Below are positions 19,416 through 27,605 of a DNA stretch of 64,000 nt, piece by piece. Each line of letters starts with the position of its first letter. The stretch's first letter is position 1. Position numbers and translations under genes: made by a program. A model generated the notes under the pieces. It did not search any database. It was not told the DNA's origin and saw only the letters and a program-made list of their open reading frames with translations. Origin of the DNA: Bryobacteraceae bacterium (GTDB taxonomy: Bacteria > Acidobacteriota > Terriglobia > Bryobacterales > Bryobacteraceae); NCBI GenBank assembly GCA_026002855.1, contig BPGD01000001.1:2550001-2614000 (forward strand). The letters are read 5' to 3'.

Positions 19416-22067
19416 ATGAAGAAGAGAGTGTTGCTGCGCGCCTTCAGTTTCTCGATCCTTTCCGGGCTTCTCTCCGCGTGGGCCCAACAGCCGTCCGGCC
19501 CTGCCGGAACCCGGTCGGAAGTTTCTTCCCTGCGGTCCGCGGCGCCCGCGGCGGCGTCAGGACCGGCTGCCGCTTCCCCGGCGGTTGCCTCCGCCAGACC
19601 CGGCGCCGCCCGGCTCGGCGCCGCCGCGCAGCGGAACGAGAACGTCGTCGTCTATCTGATCGACACGAACGCGATCAAGGAAGCCAACATCCGGCTCGGC
19701 TCGCGGCCGACGCCACTGACGTCGTTTTCCCCAGAGTCCTCCCACTTCGCCGCCGAACACGGACAGCCGCCCTCGGAGCCGATCCACCTGCGTCCTTCGC
19801 CTCCGCTGGGGGGCTGGCATGGGGAGGCGGGCTGGCAGCACCAGAACAGCGTTTTCAACGCGCGCACGTTCTTCCAGGTCGGCCCTGTGCAGCCTTCCCA
19901 CCGGAATTTTTCCAACGCCCGGCTGGCCGGCCGGGTGGCCGGCCTGGGAGCGCTGACGCTACTCTGGTCGCAGCGCGACATCCGCGGCATGGTCAACGGT
20001 AATGTGCTTGTGCCGCTGCCGGAAGAGCGCACGCCGCTGGCCACGGATCCGGCCGTGCGCGCGGTGATCGAGCGCTTCTTCGATGCCTATCCGAAGGCCG
20101 CGCCAAACCGGCCCGACTTCGACCCCCGGGCGTTGAACACGAACTCGCCGCAGCGCATCGACGCGCTCACCGGCACGACACGGCTTGACCGCGACCTGGG
20201 CCCGCGCGACCAGCTGTTTCTATCGCACACGATCGACCGGCAGCGTATCCTGGCTTTCCAGTTCGTCGCCGGGCAGAACCCGGACACGACGATCCACACG
20301 CATCGCGCGCGGATGAGCTGGCGCCGGGTGCTTTCATCCGTTGAGGAATTCTCGCTCAGCGCTTCCTTTCACCGGAACCGCTCCGACCTGGTGCCGGAGC
20401 CGAACGCTGTGGGCCCGCGCGTCCGCTTCGGCTATGCGATTGAGGAGCTGGGGCCGGACTCCTACTTCCCCATCGAGCGCGCCTCCAACAGCTTCCGCTA
20501 CGGCGGCGTGTGGCGGAAGGCAGTGCAGGGCGGACGCCATCAATTCACCGCCGGCGGCGACTTCACGCGGTTCCAGCTCAACGGGCGCGAAACGTACAAC
20601 GGGCGCGGTTACTTCCAGTTCGGCGCCACCGCCGGGCGCACGTCGATCGACAATCTGAGGCTCGGCCTTCCGCTGCTGTACGAAGTGGCGCTCGGCCACA
20701 TTCACCGCGGCTACCGCAACTGGACGCTGGAGCTGTTCGCCGGCGACCAGTGGAAGGCGCGTCCGCGGCTTTCCGTCACCTGGGGGCTGCGGTGGATGGC
20801 GGACTCGCGGCCGGTGGAGGTCCAGCGCCTGGACGTGATCCCCTACGATACGGACGCCAACAATTTCAGCCCGCAGCTCGGCCTTGCCTGGCAGGCGGGC
20901 CGGGGCTGGGTGGTGCGCGCCGGCTATACAACGACCTTCGGCCGCATCCCGCCGGTCACGTATCAGCAGATCCGCCTGAATCCGCCGCACGTGCTGTATG
21001 TGATGGTGCCGGATCCGTACCTGGCCGATCCGCTGCGCGGCGTCGATCTGCGCCCGGACGCGCGTTACTCGCCCACCTGGCTCAGCCCGGACCTCTGCTC
21101 GCCCTATTCGCACATCTATTCGCTGACGCTGGAGCGGCGGCTGGGCGCCGGCCTGCTGCGGGTGAGCTACCTCGGCAGCCGCACCTTCAAGCTGCTGAAT
21201 GCCTATACGATGAACCGCGCCGAGCCGGTTGCCGGGCTGCCGCTGACGACCGGCAACGTCAACGAACGCCGGCCGGACGCCCGCTATTACGACACGCGCA
21301 CCATTGTCAACGGCGGCATCGCCTATTTCGACGGCGGGCAGGCGCAATACGATCTGCCGCGCTGGCGCGGGCTTGTCGTTTCGGCCGTCTACACGTTCTC
21401 AAAAGCGATCGATCAGGGGCCGGACTTTGCCACCACCGCGGCGGCGCGGGACATCATCTCCATGCGCAGCCAGTGGCAGTACGATTCCTTCGGCGACAAG
21501 AAGGGACTGTCGAACTTTGACTCCACGCACAGCCTGTTGTGGAACTACACCTACGAGGTTCCGGGGCCGCGCTCCTCGCGCCTTCTGCGCGCCCTCGCCC
21601 GGGGATGGCAGATTTCCGGCGCGCACATGTGGAAGAAAGGAACGCCGCTCACGCTCTACGTCGGCAGCGACGCCCCGGGCTTCGGCAACGTGGATGGCGG
21701 GCCCGGCGACCGGCCCAACATTCTGGATCCCTCGATTCTCGGCAAGACCATCGGGCACCCGGACACCGCGCCGCAGATCCTTTCGCGCAGCCGCTTCGCT
21801 TTCATCCAGCCCGGCCAGCATGCGGGCAACCTCGGCCGCGGCACCTTCCGCAAGGCGCCCATCTGGAACTGGAATGCGGCGGTAGCGCGCCAGTTCCGGC
21901 TGCCGAATGAGTGGATCCTCCAGTGGCGCGCCGAGGCGTACAACCTGTCCAACACGCCCCAGTTCGACGAGCCCCAGCGCAATCTCTCCTCTCCCGCCTT
22001 CGGCCGGATCACGAACACGCTGAATGACGGCCGCGTCTTCCAGGCGGGGCTGCGGTTCACCTTCTGA
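19416..22067 (+). CDS. TonB-dependent-receptor-like (Oar-type) outer-membrane barrel lacking an evident plug
   Basis: The 883-residue product starts MKKRVLLRAFSFSILSGLLS, a signal peptide with cleavage near AWAQ. The body has many alternating amphipathic strands, YTFSKAIDQGPDF and YNLSNTPQFDEP segments typical of acidobacterial Oar-like receptors, and a C-terminal Phe (LRFTF). After an Ala/Pro/Ser-rich stretch (about 25-80) it goes almost directly to the barrel entry (NARTFFQVG). I see neither the N-terminal carboxypeptidase-regulatory-like domain nor a recognisable plug, and the protein is several hundred residues shorter than usual. The ATG is preferred over TTG 19374; it lacks a good ribosome binding site. 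Confidence 0.75.
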   Translation: MKKRVLLRAFSFSILSGLLSAWAQQPSGPAGTRSEVSSLRSAAPAAASGPAAASPAVASARPGAARLGAAAQRNENVVVYLIDTNAIKEANIRLGSRPTPLTSFSPESSHFAAEHGQPPSEPIHLRPSPPLGGWHGEAGWQHQNSVFNARTFFQVGPVQPSHRNFSNARLAGRVAGLGALTLLWSQRDIRGMVNGNVLVPLPEERTPLATDPAVRAVIERFFDAYPKAAPNRPDFDPRALNTNSPQRIDALTGTTRLDRDLGPRDQLFLSHTIDRQRILAFQFVAGQNPDTTIHTHRARMSWRRVLSSVEEFSLSASFHRNRSDLVPEPNAVGPRVRFGYAIEELGPDSYFPIERASNSFRYGGVWRKAVQGGRHQFTAGGDFTRFQLNGRETYNGRGYFQFGATAGRTSIDNLRLGLPLLYEVALGHIHRGYRNWTLELFAGDQWKARPRLSVTWGLRWMADSRPVEVQRLDVIPYDTDANNFSPQLGLAWQAGRGWVVRAGYTTTFGRIPPVTYQQIRLNPPHVLYVMVPDPYLADPLRGVDLRPDARYSPTWLSPDLCSPYSHIYSLTLERRLGAGLLRVSYLGSRTFKLLNAYTMNRAEPVAGLPLTTGNVNERRPDARYYDTRTIVNGGIAYFDGGQAQYDLPRWRGLVVSAVYTFSKAIDQGPDFATTAAARDIISMRSQWQYDSFGDKKGLSNFDSTHSLLWNYTYEVPGPRSSRLLRALARGWQISGAHMWKKGTPLTLYVGSDAPGFGNVDGGPGDRPNILDPSILGKTIGHPDTAPQILSRSRFAFIQPGQHAGNLGRGTFRKAPIWNWNAAVARQFRLPNEWILQWRAEAYNLSNTPQFDEPQRNLSSPAFGRITNTLNDGRVFQAGLRFTF

Positions 22068-22101
22068 GCGCGGGCCGCTTTGCTTGACTTGACCGGACGC
22101 G

Positions 22102-22587
22102 ATGACATACCTTGACAGTTTCGCGGCAGCACGCAGGCCAGAGATGCCCAACGCCGAGAGCACGCCGGAAATCCTCTACGATCAGTACCTCGAATCGACG
22201 CTGGCCAGCGTGGACGCGAGCGAGGAAATCGCCAAATCGGTGGCCGAGCGGCTGGGCTACGACGAGGAAGAGACCTATCACATCGGCTACGCAGTGCGCG
22301 AAGCGGTGGTGAACGCGGTCGTCCACGGCAACACGTACAGTGCGAACAAGCGCGTTCGACTGCGGATGGAGCGTTCGGCTGGATGGCTGGAAGTCATCGT
22401 CGAGGACGAAGGCCGCGGCTTTGAGGAGTCCCGTCAGGCCGACCCGCTGGCACGGGAAAACCTGTTGAGCCAGTCCGGCCGGGGGCTGCTGATCATCCGC
22501 GCTTTCATGGACGAAGTGGAGGTCGGCCGCACCGAGGCCGGCGGCACGCGCCTGCGGATGAGGAAATCATTGCCCGCCGGCGGGTGA
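22102..22587 (+). CDS. Anti-sigma regulatory serine kinase (RsbW/SpoIIAB-like ATPase)
   Basis: The protein is a single GHKL ATPase domain of 161 residues: N box REAVVNAVVHGN, G1 VEDEGRGFE and G2 GRGLLIIRAFMDEV. Such proteins bind a sigma factor or partner and phosphorylate STAS antagonists in partner-switching systems. A STAS gene follows after 46 bases, supporting that role. The start may be ATG 22102 or ATG 22144, the latter giving MPNAESTPEILYDQYLE. The sigma factor it controls is not in the immediate neighbourhood. Confidence 0.85.
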   Translation: MTYLDSFAAARRPEMPNAESTPEILYDQYLESTLASVDASEEIAKSVAERLGYDEEETYHIGYAVREAVVNAVVHGNTYSANKRVRLRMERSAGWLEVIVEDEGRGFEESRQADPLARENLLSQSGRGLLIIRAFMDEVEVGRTEAGGTRLRMRKSLPAGG

Positions 22588-22633
22588 GTCGGGTATTCTG
22601 AATTGGGTTTTCCAACCAGAGGAGGTTTTGGCA

Positions 22634-22975
22634 GTGAGTCTCAAACTGACAACGCGGCAGGTTGGCGACGTGGTAATTGTCGATGCCGCGGGACGTATCA
22701 CTCTAGGCGAGGGCTCTTCCGCTTTCCGGGACACGATCAAGGACCTGGTCAACAAGGGCCACAAGAAGATTCTCGTCAACCTGGGCGAAGTCACCTACAT
22801 TGACAGCTCGGGCATCGGCGAGCTGGTGAGCGGCTACACCACGGTGTCGAATGCGGGCGGGCAGATGAAGCTGCTCAATCTCACCAAGCGCGTGCACGAC
22901 CTGCTCCAGATCACGAAGCTGTACACCGTGTTTGAGGTCTTCGACGACGAAGCCAAGGCGCTCGCCAGCTTCTGA
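22634..22975 (+). CDS. STAS-domain anti-sigma factor antagonist (RsbV/SpoIIAA-like)
   Basis: The 113-residue protein is a single STAS domain with the phosphoacceptor motif YIDSSGIGELV (DSSG at residues 57-60). Dephosphorylated STAS proteins bind the cognate kinase and free its partner. GTG at 22634 is chosen because AGGAGG (22620-22625) lies 8 bases upstream; the TTG at 22628 is too close. It is probably co-transcribed with the upstream kinase gene. Confidence 0.9.
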   Translation: MSLKLTTRQVGDVVIVDAAGRITLGEGSSAFRDTIKDLVNKGHKKILVNLGEVTYIDSSGIGELVSGYTTVSNAGGQMKLLNLTKRVHDLLQITKLYTVFEVFDDEAKALASF

Positions 22976-23002
22976 GGTTTTCAGAAGCCGGGCCCCGGCA
23001 CG

Positions 23003-23698
23003 ATGTCGATTCGGGAAGTAAGAACCGTTCTGATCGCGGAGCAGCAGGGGCTGCTCCGCGACGGGATTGCCTCGATCTGTGAGGCCAGCGGCCGCTTTCA
23101 CGTTCTGGCGGGCGTGGAAAGCGGCGAGGAGGCCTGGCGCCTGATTGAAGAGCTGCGGCCGGACGCCGCTCTGGTCGACCTGCAAACTCCGCGGCTGGAC
23201 GCGCTGGTGATTGCACGGCGGCTCTCGGGGACGGGCGACTGTCCGGATCCGCCGCCGACGCGCTGCGTCATCCTTTCCCCGCGCGCGGACCGCAAGACCG
23301 TGCTGGAGGCGCTGCGTGCGGGCGCGCAGGGATTCCTGCTGAAGTCCAGCAGCGGCGACAACCTCCTCGACTGTCTGGACCGCGTGCTCGATGGCGGCAT
23401 CTACGTCTCGCCGGGCGTGGATCTGCAAAGCCTGTTTTCGGCCGACCGGCGCGGCGTGCCGGACGACCCGCTGGACCGTCTGAGTCCGCGGGAGTACCAG
23501 GTGTTCTGCATGCTGGTGGAGGGGGTCCGGCCGAAGGAGATCGCCGCGCGCCTGGGTGTCAGCCCGAAGACCGTGGACACCTACCGCGTCCAGTTGATGC
23601 GCAAGCTTGGCATTCACGACGTGCCCGGGCTGGTCAAGTTTGCGGTGCAGCGCCATCTGATTCCGCTGTCGGACGCGGCGGCCGGCGGGGCCGGCTGA
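23003..23698 (+). CDS. NarL/LuxR-type response regulator with atypical receiver
   Basis: The 231-residue protein has a receiver domain and a LuxR-type helix-turn-helix (LSPREYQVFCMLVEGVRPKE, then IAARLGVSPKTVDTYR). The phosphoacceptor Asp (LVDLQTP) and the Lys of GFLLKSS are kept. The acidic pair that binds Mg is changed: where family members have DD, this one has EQ (LIAEQQGLL). There is a short insertion near GDCPDPPPTRC. Phosphorylation may be weak or absent. It follows the STAS gene by 27 bases, suggesting a link with the partner-switching pair. Confidence 0.88.
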   Translation: MSIREVRTVLIAEQQGLLRDGIASICEASGRFHVLAGVESGEEAWRLIEELRPDAALVDLQTPRLDALVIARRLSGTGDCPDPPPTRCVILSPRADRKTVLEALRAGAQGFLLKSSSGDNLLDCLDRVLDGGIYVSPGVDLQSLFSADRRGVPDDPLDRLSPREYQVFCMLVEGVRPKEIAARLGVSPKTVDTYRVQLMRKLGIHDVPGLVKFAVQRHLIPLSDAAAGGAG

Positions 23699-23737
23699 GC
23701 GCGGCCGGCCGTCCGGCTGTTGCTATCCTGAGAGAAG

Positions 23738-24526
23738 GTGTCGTCTCCTCTCAACGTCCACCTGGAACAGTACGAGGGTCCGCTCGACCTGTTGCTCGAT
23801 CTGATCCGCAGGCAGCAGATCAACATCTACGACATCCCCATCGCGCGGATCACGCAGCAGTATCTCGACTACATGCAGCGGGCGGCGGAGCTGGACATCG
23901 AGCTGAGCGCCGAGTTCGTCTACATGGCGGCGACGCTCATCCACATCAAGTCCCGGATGCTGCTGCCGCGCGATCCGGAGCTTGAGAAGATCGACCCGCA
24001 GGAGGACCCGCGCCGCGAACTCGTCGAGCGGCTGCTCGAGTACGAACGCTACAAGTCCGCCGCGGCGATGCTCAAGGAGAAGCGGATGATCGAGGAGGCG
24101 ATCTGGACGAATCCCCAGATCCAGAACTTCCTCCCCGAGGACGACACGCCGGGCCTCGCCGTCACGCTGTTCGACCTGGTGAAGACGTTCGAACAGGTGC
24201 TGGAGCGCGCGAAGAACCGCCCCACGTATGAGGTGACGCGCGAGGACGTGAGCGTGCCGGACATGATGCTCTTTCTGAAGCGCGTCCTGGCCGACGTGCC
24301 GCCCTCGAAGAGCGTTCCGCTGGTTCCGCTGTTCGAGCAGCAGCGTTCGCGCCGCGCGATGGTCTGCCTGTTTCTCGCCGTGCTCGAGATGGTGAAGTTG
24401 CAGGCCGTCCGCCTCACGCAGAAAGAGAGCTTCGGCGAGATCGAAATCCGGCGCGGCCGGGCGTTCGACGAGGTCGAGATCACGCCGGACGCGGTCGTGA
24501 AAATCGAAGAAGAGTACAACGCATAG
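23738..24526 (+). CDS. scpA: Segregation and condensation protein A
   Basis: ScpA is the kleisin of the bacterial Smc condensin. The 262-residue protein has the N-terminal block YEGPLDLLLDLIRRQQINIY and IARITQQYLDYM, the ATLIHIKSRMLLP helix and a C-terminal winged helix (FLAVLEMVKLQAVRLTQKES). The start is GTG at 23738 after AGAGAAG. It is followed by scpB after 2 bases. smc itself is not in the window. Confidence 0.95.
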   Translation: MSSPLNVHLEQYEGPLDLLLDLIRRQQINIYDIPIARITQQYLDYMQRAAELDIELSAEFVYMAATLIHIKSRMLLPRDPELEKIDPQEDPRRELVERLLEYERYKSAAAMLKEKRMIEEAIWTNPQIQNFLPEDDTPGLAVTLFDLVKTFEQVLERAKNRPTYEVTREDVSVPDMMLFLKRVLADVPPSKSVPLVPLFEQQRSRRAMVCLFLAVLEMVKLQAVRLTQKESFGEIEIRRGRAFDEVEITPDAVVKIEEEYNA

Positions 24527-24528
24527 GC

Positions 24529-25512
24529 ATGGAAGAGCTGAGCAGACAGGCTGCCGGCGAGCAGCCGGAGACGAATGAGACCGTGCGTGCGCAGGCGGAG
24601 CAGACCGCCCGGGCGGCGGGGTCCGCGGAACCAGCGGAAAGCGGGGCGCCGGCCTATTCCGCCGAAGGGTCCGCTGCGCCTGGCGGGGAGGCCGCCGCGC
24701 CCGAGCCGATGACTGCGGAGGAGCTGCTCGGCGGCAACGCGCCCGAGCCTGCGCCCGCTGATGCCGCCCGCGCGCAGCTCAAGGCGGTGCTGGAGGCCAT
24801 CGTTTATGTGCTGAATGAGCCGATGCCGGCCGCGCAGATCGCGCAGGCGCTCGGGCGTCCGGTGGAAGAAGTGGAACCGGTGCTGAAAGAGCTGGCTGAA
24901 GAGACGTCGCGGCCCGACCGCGGCATCTTCATCCGCGAGGTCGCCGGCGGCTATCAGATGGCCACCAAGCCGGAGCACCACGAGGTGATCCGCAACTTTG
25001 TCCGCAACCTGAAGCAGCCGCTGAAGCTCTCCCAGGCCGCGCTGGAGACGCTGGCCGTCATCGCCTACAAGCAGCCGATCACGCTGCCGGAGATCCTCGA
25101 GATCCGCGGCGTGCAGGGCGCGGGCGTCATCAAGACGCTGCTGGAGCGCAAGCTGATCACCACCGCGGGCCGGAAAAACGTCGTCGGACGTCCGATCCTG
25201 TACAAGACGACCCGCGAGTTTCTCACGCAGTTTGGTCTGAAGGACCTGAGCGAGCTGCCGAGCCTGAAGGAGTTCGAGGAGATCCGCCGGCAGTCGATGG
25301 CGGACGAAGAGTTCGAACCCGCGCCGGAAGCGCAGCCCTCGGGCGAGGCGGAGGCTGCGGCCGCTGAAGCGCAGCACAATGCTGCGCAGGCGGAGAGCGA
25401 AGCGTCCGCGCCGGTTGCGGAGGCCGCTGCTCGGGAGTCCGAATCGCAGCCGGAGCCGCAACAGGAGAGCGCGGCCGCCGAGCCGCCGCCAGAGGCGGAA
25501 CATCATGGCTGA
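24529..25512 (+). CDS. scpB: Segregation and condensation protein B
   Basis: ScpB binds ScpA in the Smc complex. The central part (about residues 80-255) has two winged helices: AVLEAIVYVLNEPMPAAQIA, then LSQAALETLAVIAYKQPITL and IRGVQGAGVIKTLLERKLI. At 327 residues the protein is about 100 longer than usual. Both the first 75 and the last 65 residues are low-complexity Ala/Glu/Pro/Gln stretches that are probably disordered. Its stop overlaps the start of the pseudouridine synthase gene by 8 bases. Confidence 0.93.
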   Translation: MEELSRQAAGEQPETNETVRAQAEQTARAAGSAEPAESGAPAYSAEGSAAPGGEAAAPEPMTAEELLGGNAPEPAPADAARAQLKAVLEAIVYVLNEPMPAAQIAQALGRPVEEVEPVLKELAEETSRPDRGIFIREVAGGYQMATKPEHHEVIRNFVRNLKQPLKLSQAALETLAVIAYKQPITLPEILEIRGVQGAGVIKTLLERKLITTAGRKNVVGRPILYKTTREFLTQFGLKDLSELPSLKEFEEIRRQSMADEEFEPAPEAQPSGEAEAAAAEAQHNAAQAESEASAPVAEAAARESESQPEPQQESAAAEPPPEAEHHG

Positions 25513-26296
25513 GGAGCGCCTCCAGAAGATCCTCGCGCATGCGGGCATCGCCAGCCGCCGCAAGGCGGAAGAGCTGATCCGCGAGGGCCGCGTCACCGTC
25601 AATGGCGAGATCGTCACCGAGCTGGGCACGAAAGCCGACCCGGAGCGCGACGACATCCGCCTGGACGGGGAGCGCGTCCGCCTGCCCAGGCGGCACGTCT
25701 ACATCGCCATGTACAAGCCGCGCGAGGTGGTCACCACGCTGAGCGATCCGCAGGGCCGCACGACGGTGAAGCACCTTCTCAAGAGCGTGCGCGAACGGGT
25801 CTTTCCCGTGGGCCGGCTGGATTACCACAGCGAAGGGCTGCTGCTGCTCACCAACGACGGCGAGCTGGCCAACCGGATCCTGTCGCCCGCGGGCCATGTG
25901 GAGAAGGTCTATCACGTCAAGGTCAATGGCCGCCTTGCGCCGGAGCAGCTTGAGCAGTTCCGCACCGGCATCAGCCTGCATGGCCGCCGCACCGCACCCG
26001 CGAAGATCCGGCTGATCAAGGACGCGCCGAACCCGTGGTACGAAGTGCGGCTCACCGAAGGGCGCCAGCGGCAGATCCGCCTCATGTTCCGTCATCTCGG
26101 GCGGCTGGTGGAAAAACTGCGCCGCGTGCAGATCGGGCCGTTGACGCTGGGCAAGATGCCCCCCGGCGCGTGGCGATATCTCACCGAGGACGAAGTGCGC
26201 CGGCTGCGGCGCGCCGTCAGCATGGAAGCGCCGGCAGTTCAAAAGGGCACCGTGCGCAGGGGGGAGACTGCCCGGCGCTTGTCACCATCTCAATAG
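25505..26296 (+). CDS. rluB: 23S rRNA pseudouridine synthase of the RsuA/RluB family
   Basis: The 263-residue protein starts MAEERLQKILAHAGIASRRK with an S4 RNA-binding domain, followed by the catalytic domain with GRLDYHSEGLLLLTNDG; Asp106 is the catalytic residue. The family converts specific uridines in rRNA to pseudouridine. RluB is preferred over RsuA or RluF because of the scpA-scpB-rluB order common in bacteria. The ATG lies inside the last codons of scpB, so translation is probably coupled. A basic tail of about 25 residues ends the protein. Confidence 0.9.
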   Translation: MAEERLQKILAHAGIASRRKAEELIREGRVTVNGEIVTELGTKADPERDDIRLDGERVRLPRRHVYIAMYKPREVVTTLSDPQGRTTVKHLLKSVRERVFPVGRLDYHSEGLLLLTNDGELANRILSPAGHVEKVYHVKVNGRLAPEQLEQFRTGISLHGRRTAPAKIRLIKDAPNPWYEVRLTEGRQRQIRLMFRHLGRLVEKLRRVQIGPLTLGKMPPGAWRYLTEDEVRRLRRAVSMEAPAVQKGTVRRGETARRLSPSQ

Positions 26297-26298
26297 CG

Positions 26299-26751
26299 AT
26301 GCCTGAAGAAAACGATCCCGTCCAGACGGAGCTCGAAATTCTGCGCAACAGCCGCGTGCTCGCCGTTGTTGGTCTTTCTTCCAACCCGCGGCGGGCCAGC
26401 CACGGCGTCTCGCGCTTCCTGCAACGCGCCGGCTACCGCATCATCCCGGTGAACCCCAACGAAACGGAGGTGCTGGGCGAGAAGGCGTGGCCGAGCCTCG
26501 ACGCCGTGCCTGGGCCGGTGGACTGTGTCGTGATTTTCCGCCGTCCGGAACATGTGCCGGACGTCGTGGAACAGGCCATCGGCAAGGGCGCCCGCGCCAT
26601 CTGGATGCAGCAGGGCATCTCGCACCCGGAAGCCGCGGCGCGCGCCCGGCAGGCCGGGCTGCTGGTGGTGGAAGACGCCTGCATGATGATCGAGCATCTG
26701 CGGCTGATGCCGCCTGCGGGCCAGGACGCGCCGCCCGAGTCCGCCCGTTAA
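26299..26751 (+). CDS. CoA-binding domain protein (YccU-like)
   Basis: The 150-residue protein has a Rossmann-type CoA-binding domain: VLAVVGLSSNPRRASHGVSR, YRIIPVNPNETEVLGEKAW, CVVIFRRPEHVPDVVEQAI, IWMQQGISHPEAA and the final VVEDACMMIEH. Family members bind CoA, but their role is not settled. It starts two bases after the pseudouridine synthase gene. Its stop overlaps the thiL stop on the other strand (TTAA at 26748-26751). Confidence 0.9.
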   Translation: MPEENDPVQTELEILRNSRVLAVVGLSSNPRRASHGVSRFLQRAGYRIIPVNPNETEVLGEKAWPSLDAVPGPVDCVVIFRRPEHVPDVVEQAIGKGARAIWMQQGISHPEAAARARQAGLLVVEDACMMIEHLRLMPPAGQDAPPESAR

Positions 26752-27605
26752 CGGAACGGGTCCCAGCCGCGGGGCTCCAGGCGGTAACCGGCGAAGCGGA
26801 TCTCGGCCGGGCCGCGTCCTTTCGTCATCACGCCGATGCGCTCGAGGCCGCGCGGCGGCTTCGCGCCGGCAGGGAGCGTGCACAGCAGTTCGTAGTCCTC
26901 GCCGCCGAACAGCGCCTGCTCGAGCGTCGCGCCTGGCGCGCAGGGCAGCACGCCATCGAGCAGCGCCGATGTGCCCGAGGCCCGGCACAGGCGGTGCAGG
27001 TCGAGCGCGAGCCCGTCGCTCAGGTCGATGCACGCGGTGGCACGGCCGCGGAGCCTCCGGCCCAGCTCGAGCCGCGGCTCGGGCACGTCGCGGTAGCCGG
27101 CCGCGGCGGCGCGCCCCAGCGGGCCGGAGACGTAGATGATGTCTCCCGGCCGCGCTCCATCGCGGCGCAGCGCGCGGCCGCGGGGCGTGTCTCCCAGCAC
27201 GACGACATCGGCCGTCAGTTTTTCGGCGCGTGTCAGGTCGCCGCCGGCGACTTGCACGCCGTGACGCGCGGCCAACCCCACAAGGCCCCGGTAGAAGGCG
27301 CGCACCCAGCGCGCATCGGCCCAGCCCGGCAGCGCCAGCGAGAGGAAGAGAAACCGCGCATCGCCGCCCATGGCAGCGATGTCGCTCAGGCCCCGCGCCG
27401 CCGCCTTCGCGCCGGCCTGCTGCGCGGTGAGCAGGTCCCGGCGGAAATGCACGCCTTCGAGCAGGAGGTCAGTAGTGACCAGGAGATCCCTGCCGGCTCT
27501 GGGCCGCAGAATGGCGCAGTCATCGCCAATGCCCGTCACCAGGCCGCCGCCGACGGGCGCGGCGGTCCATCGGCGGATCCGTTCGACCCAGGCGTCCTCT
27601 CTCAT
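26748..27605 (-). CDS. thiL: Thiamine-monophosphate kinase
   Basis: ThiL makes thiamine diphosphate from thiamine monophosphate and ATP. The 285-residue protein has the motifs GIGDDCAIL, TDLLLEGVHFRRDLL, GLSDIAAMGG, AGGDLTRAEKL, CIDLSDGLALDLHRL and LFGGEDYELLC. It is some 30-40 residues shorter than most ThiL proteins but no motif is missing. The start (CAT at 27603-27605) overlaps the upstream Hsp70 stop by 4 bases, so it is the last gene of the Hsp70 operon. Confidence 0.93.
   Translation of the reverse strand: MREDAWVERIRRWTAAPVGGGLVTGIGDDCAILRPRAGRDLLVTTDLLLEGVHFRRDLLTAQQAGAKAAARGLSDIAAMGGDARFLFLSLALPGWADARWVRAFYRGLVGLAARHGVQVAGGDLTRAEKLTADVVVLGDTPRGRALRRDGARPGDIIYVSGPLGRAAAAGYRDVPEPRLELGRRLRGRATACIDLSDGLALDLHRLCRASGTSALLDGVLPCAPGATLEQALFGGEDYELLCTLPAGAKPPRGLERIGVMTKGRGPAEIRFAGYRLEPRGWDPFR

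Noticed and set aside
19376-20002. AGGAG with GTG at 19388, opening a 204-codon frame over the start of the barrel gene
   Set aside because: The spacing is good, but the product is Arg-rich without a fold, and the overlapping frame from ATG 19416 has a clear signal peptide. A frameshift in the barrel gene was considered but its frame is continuous.
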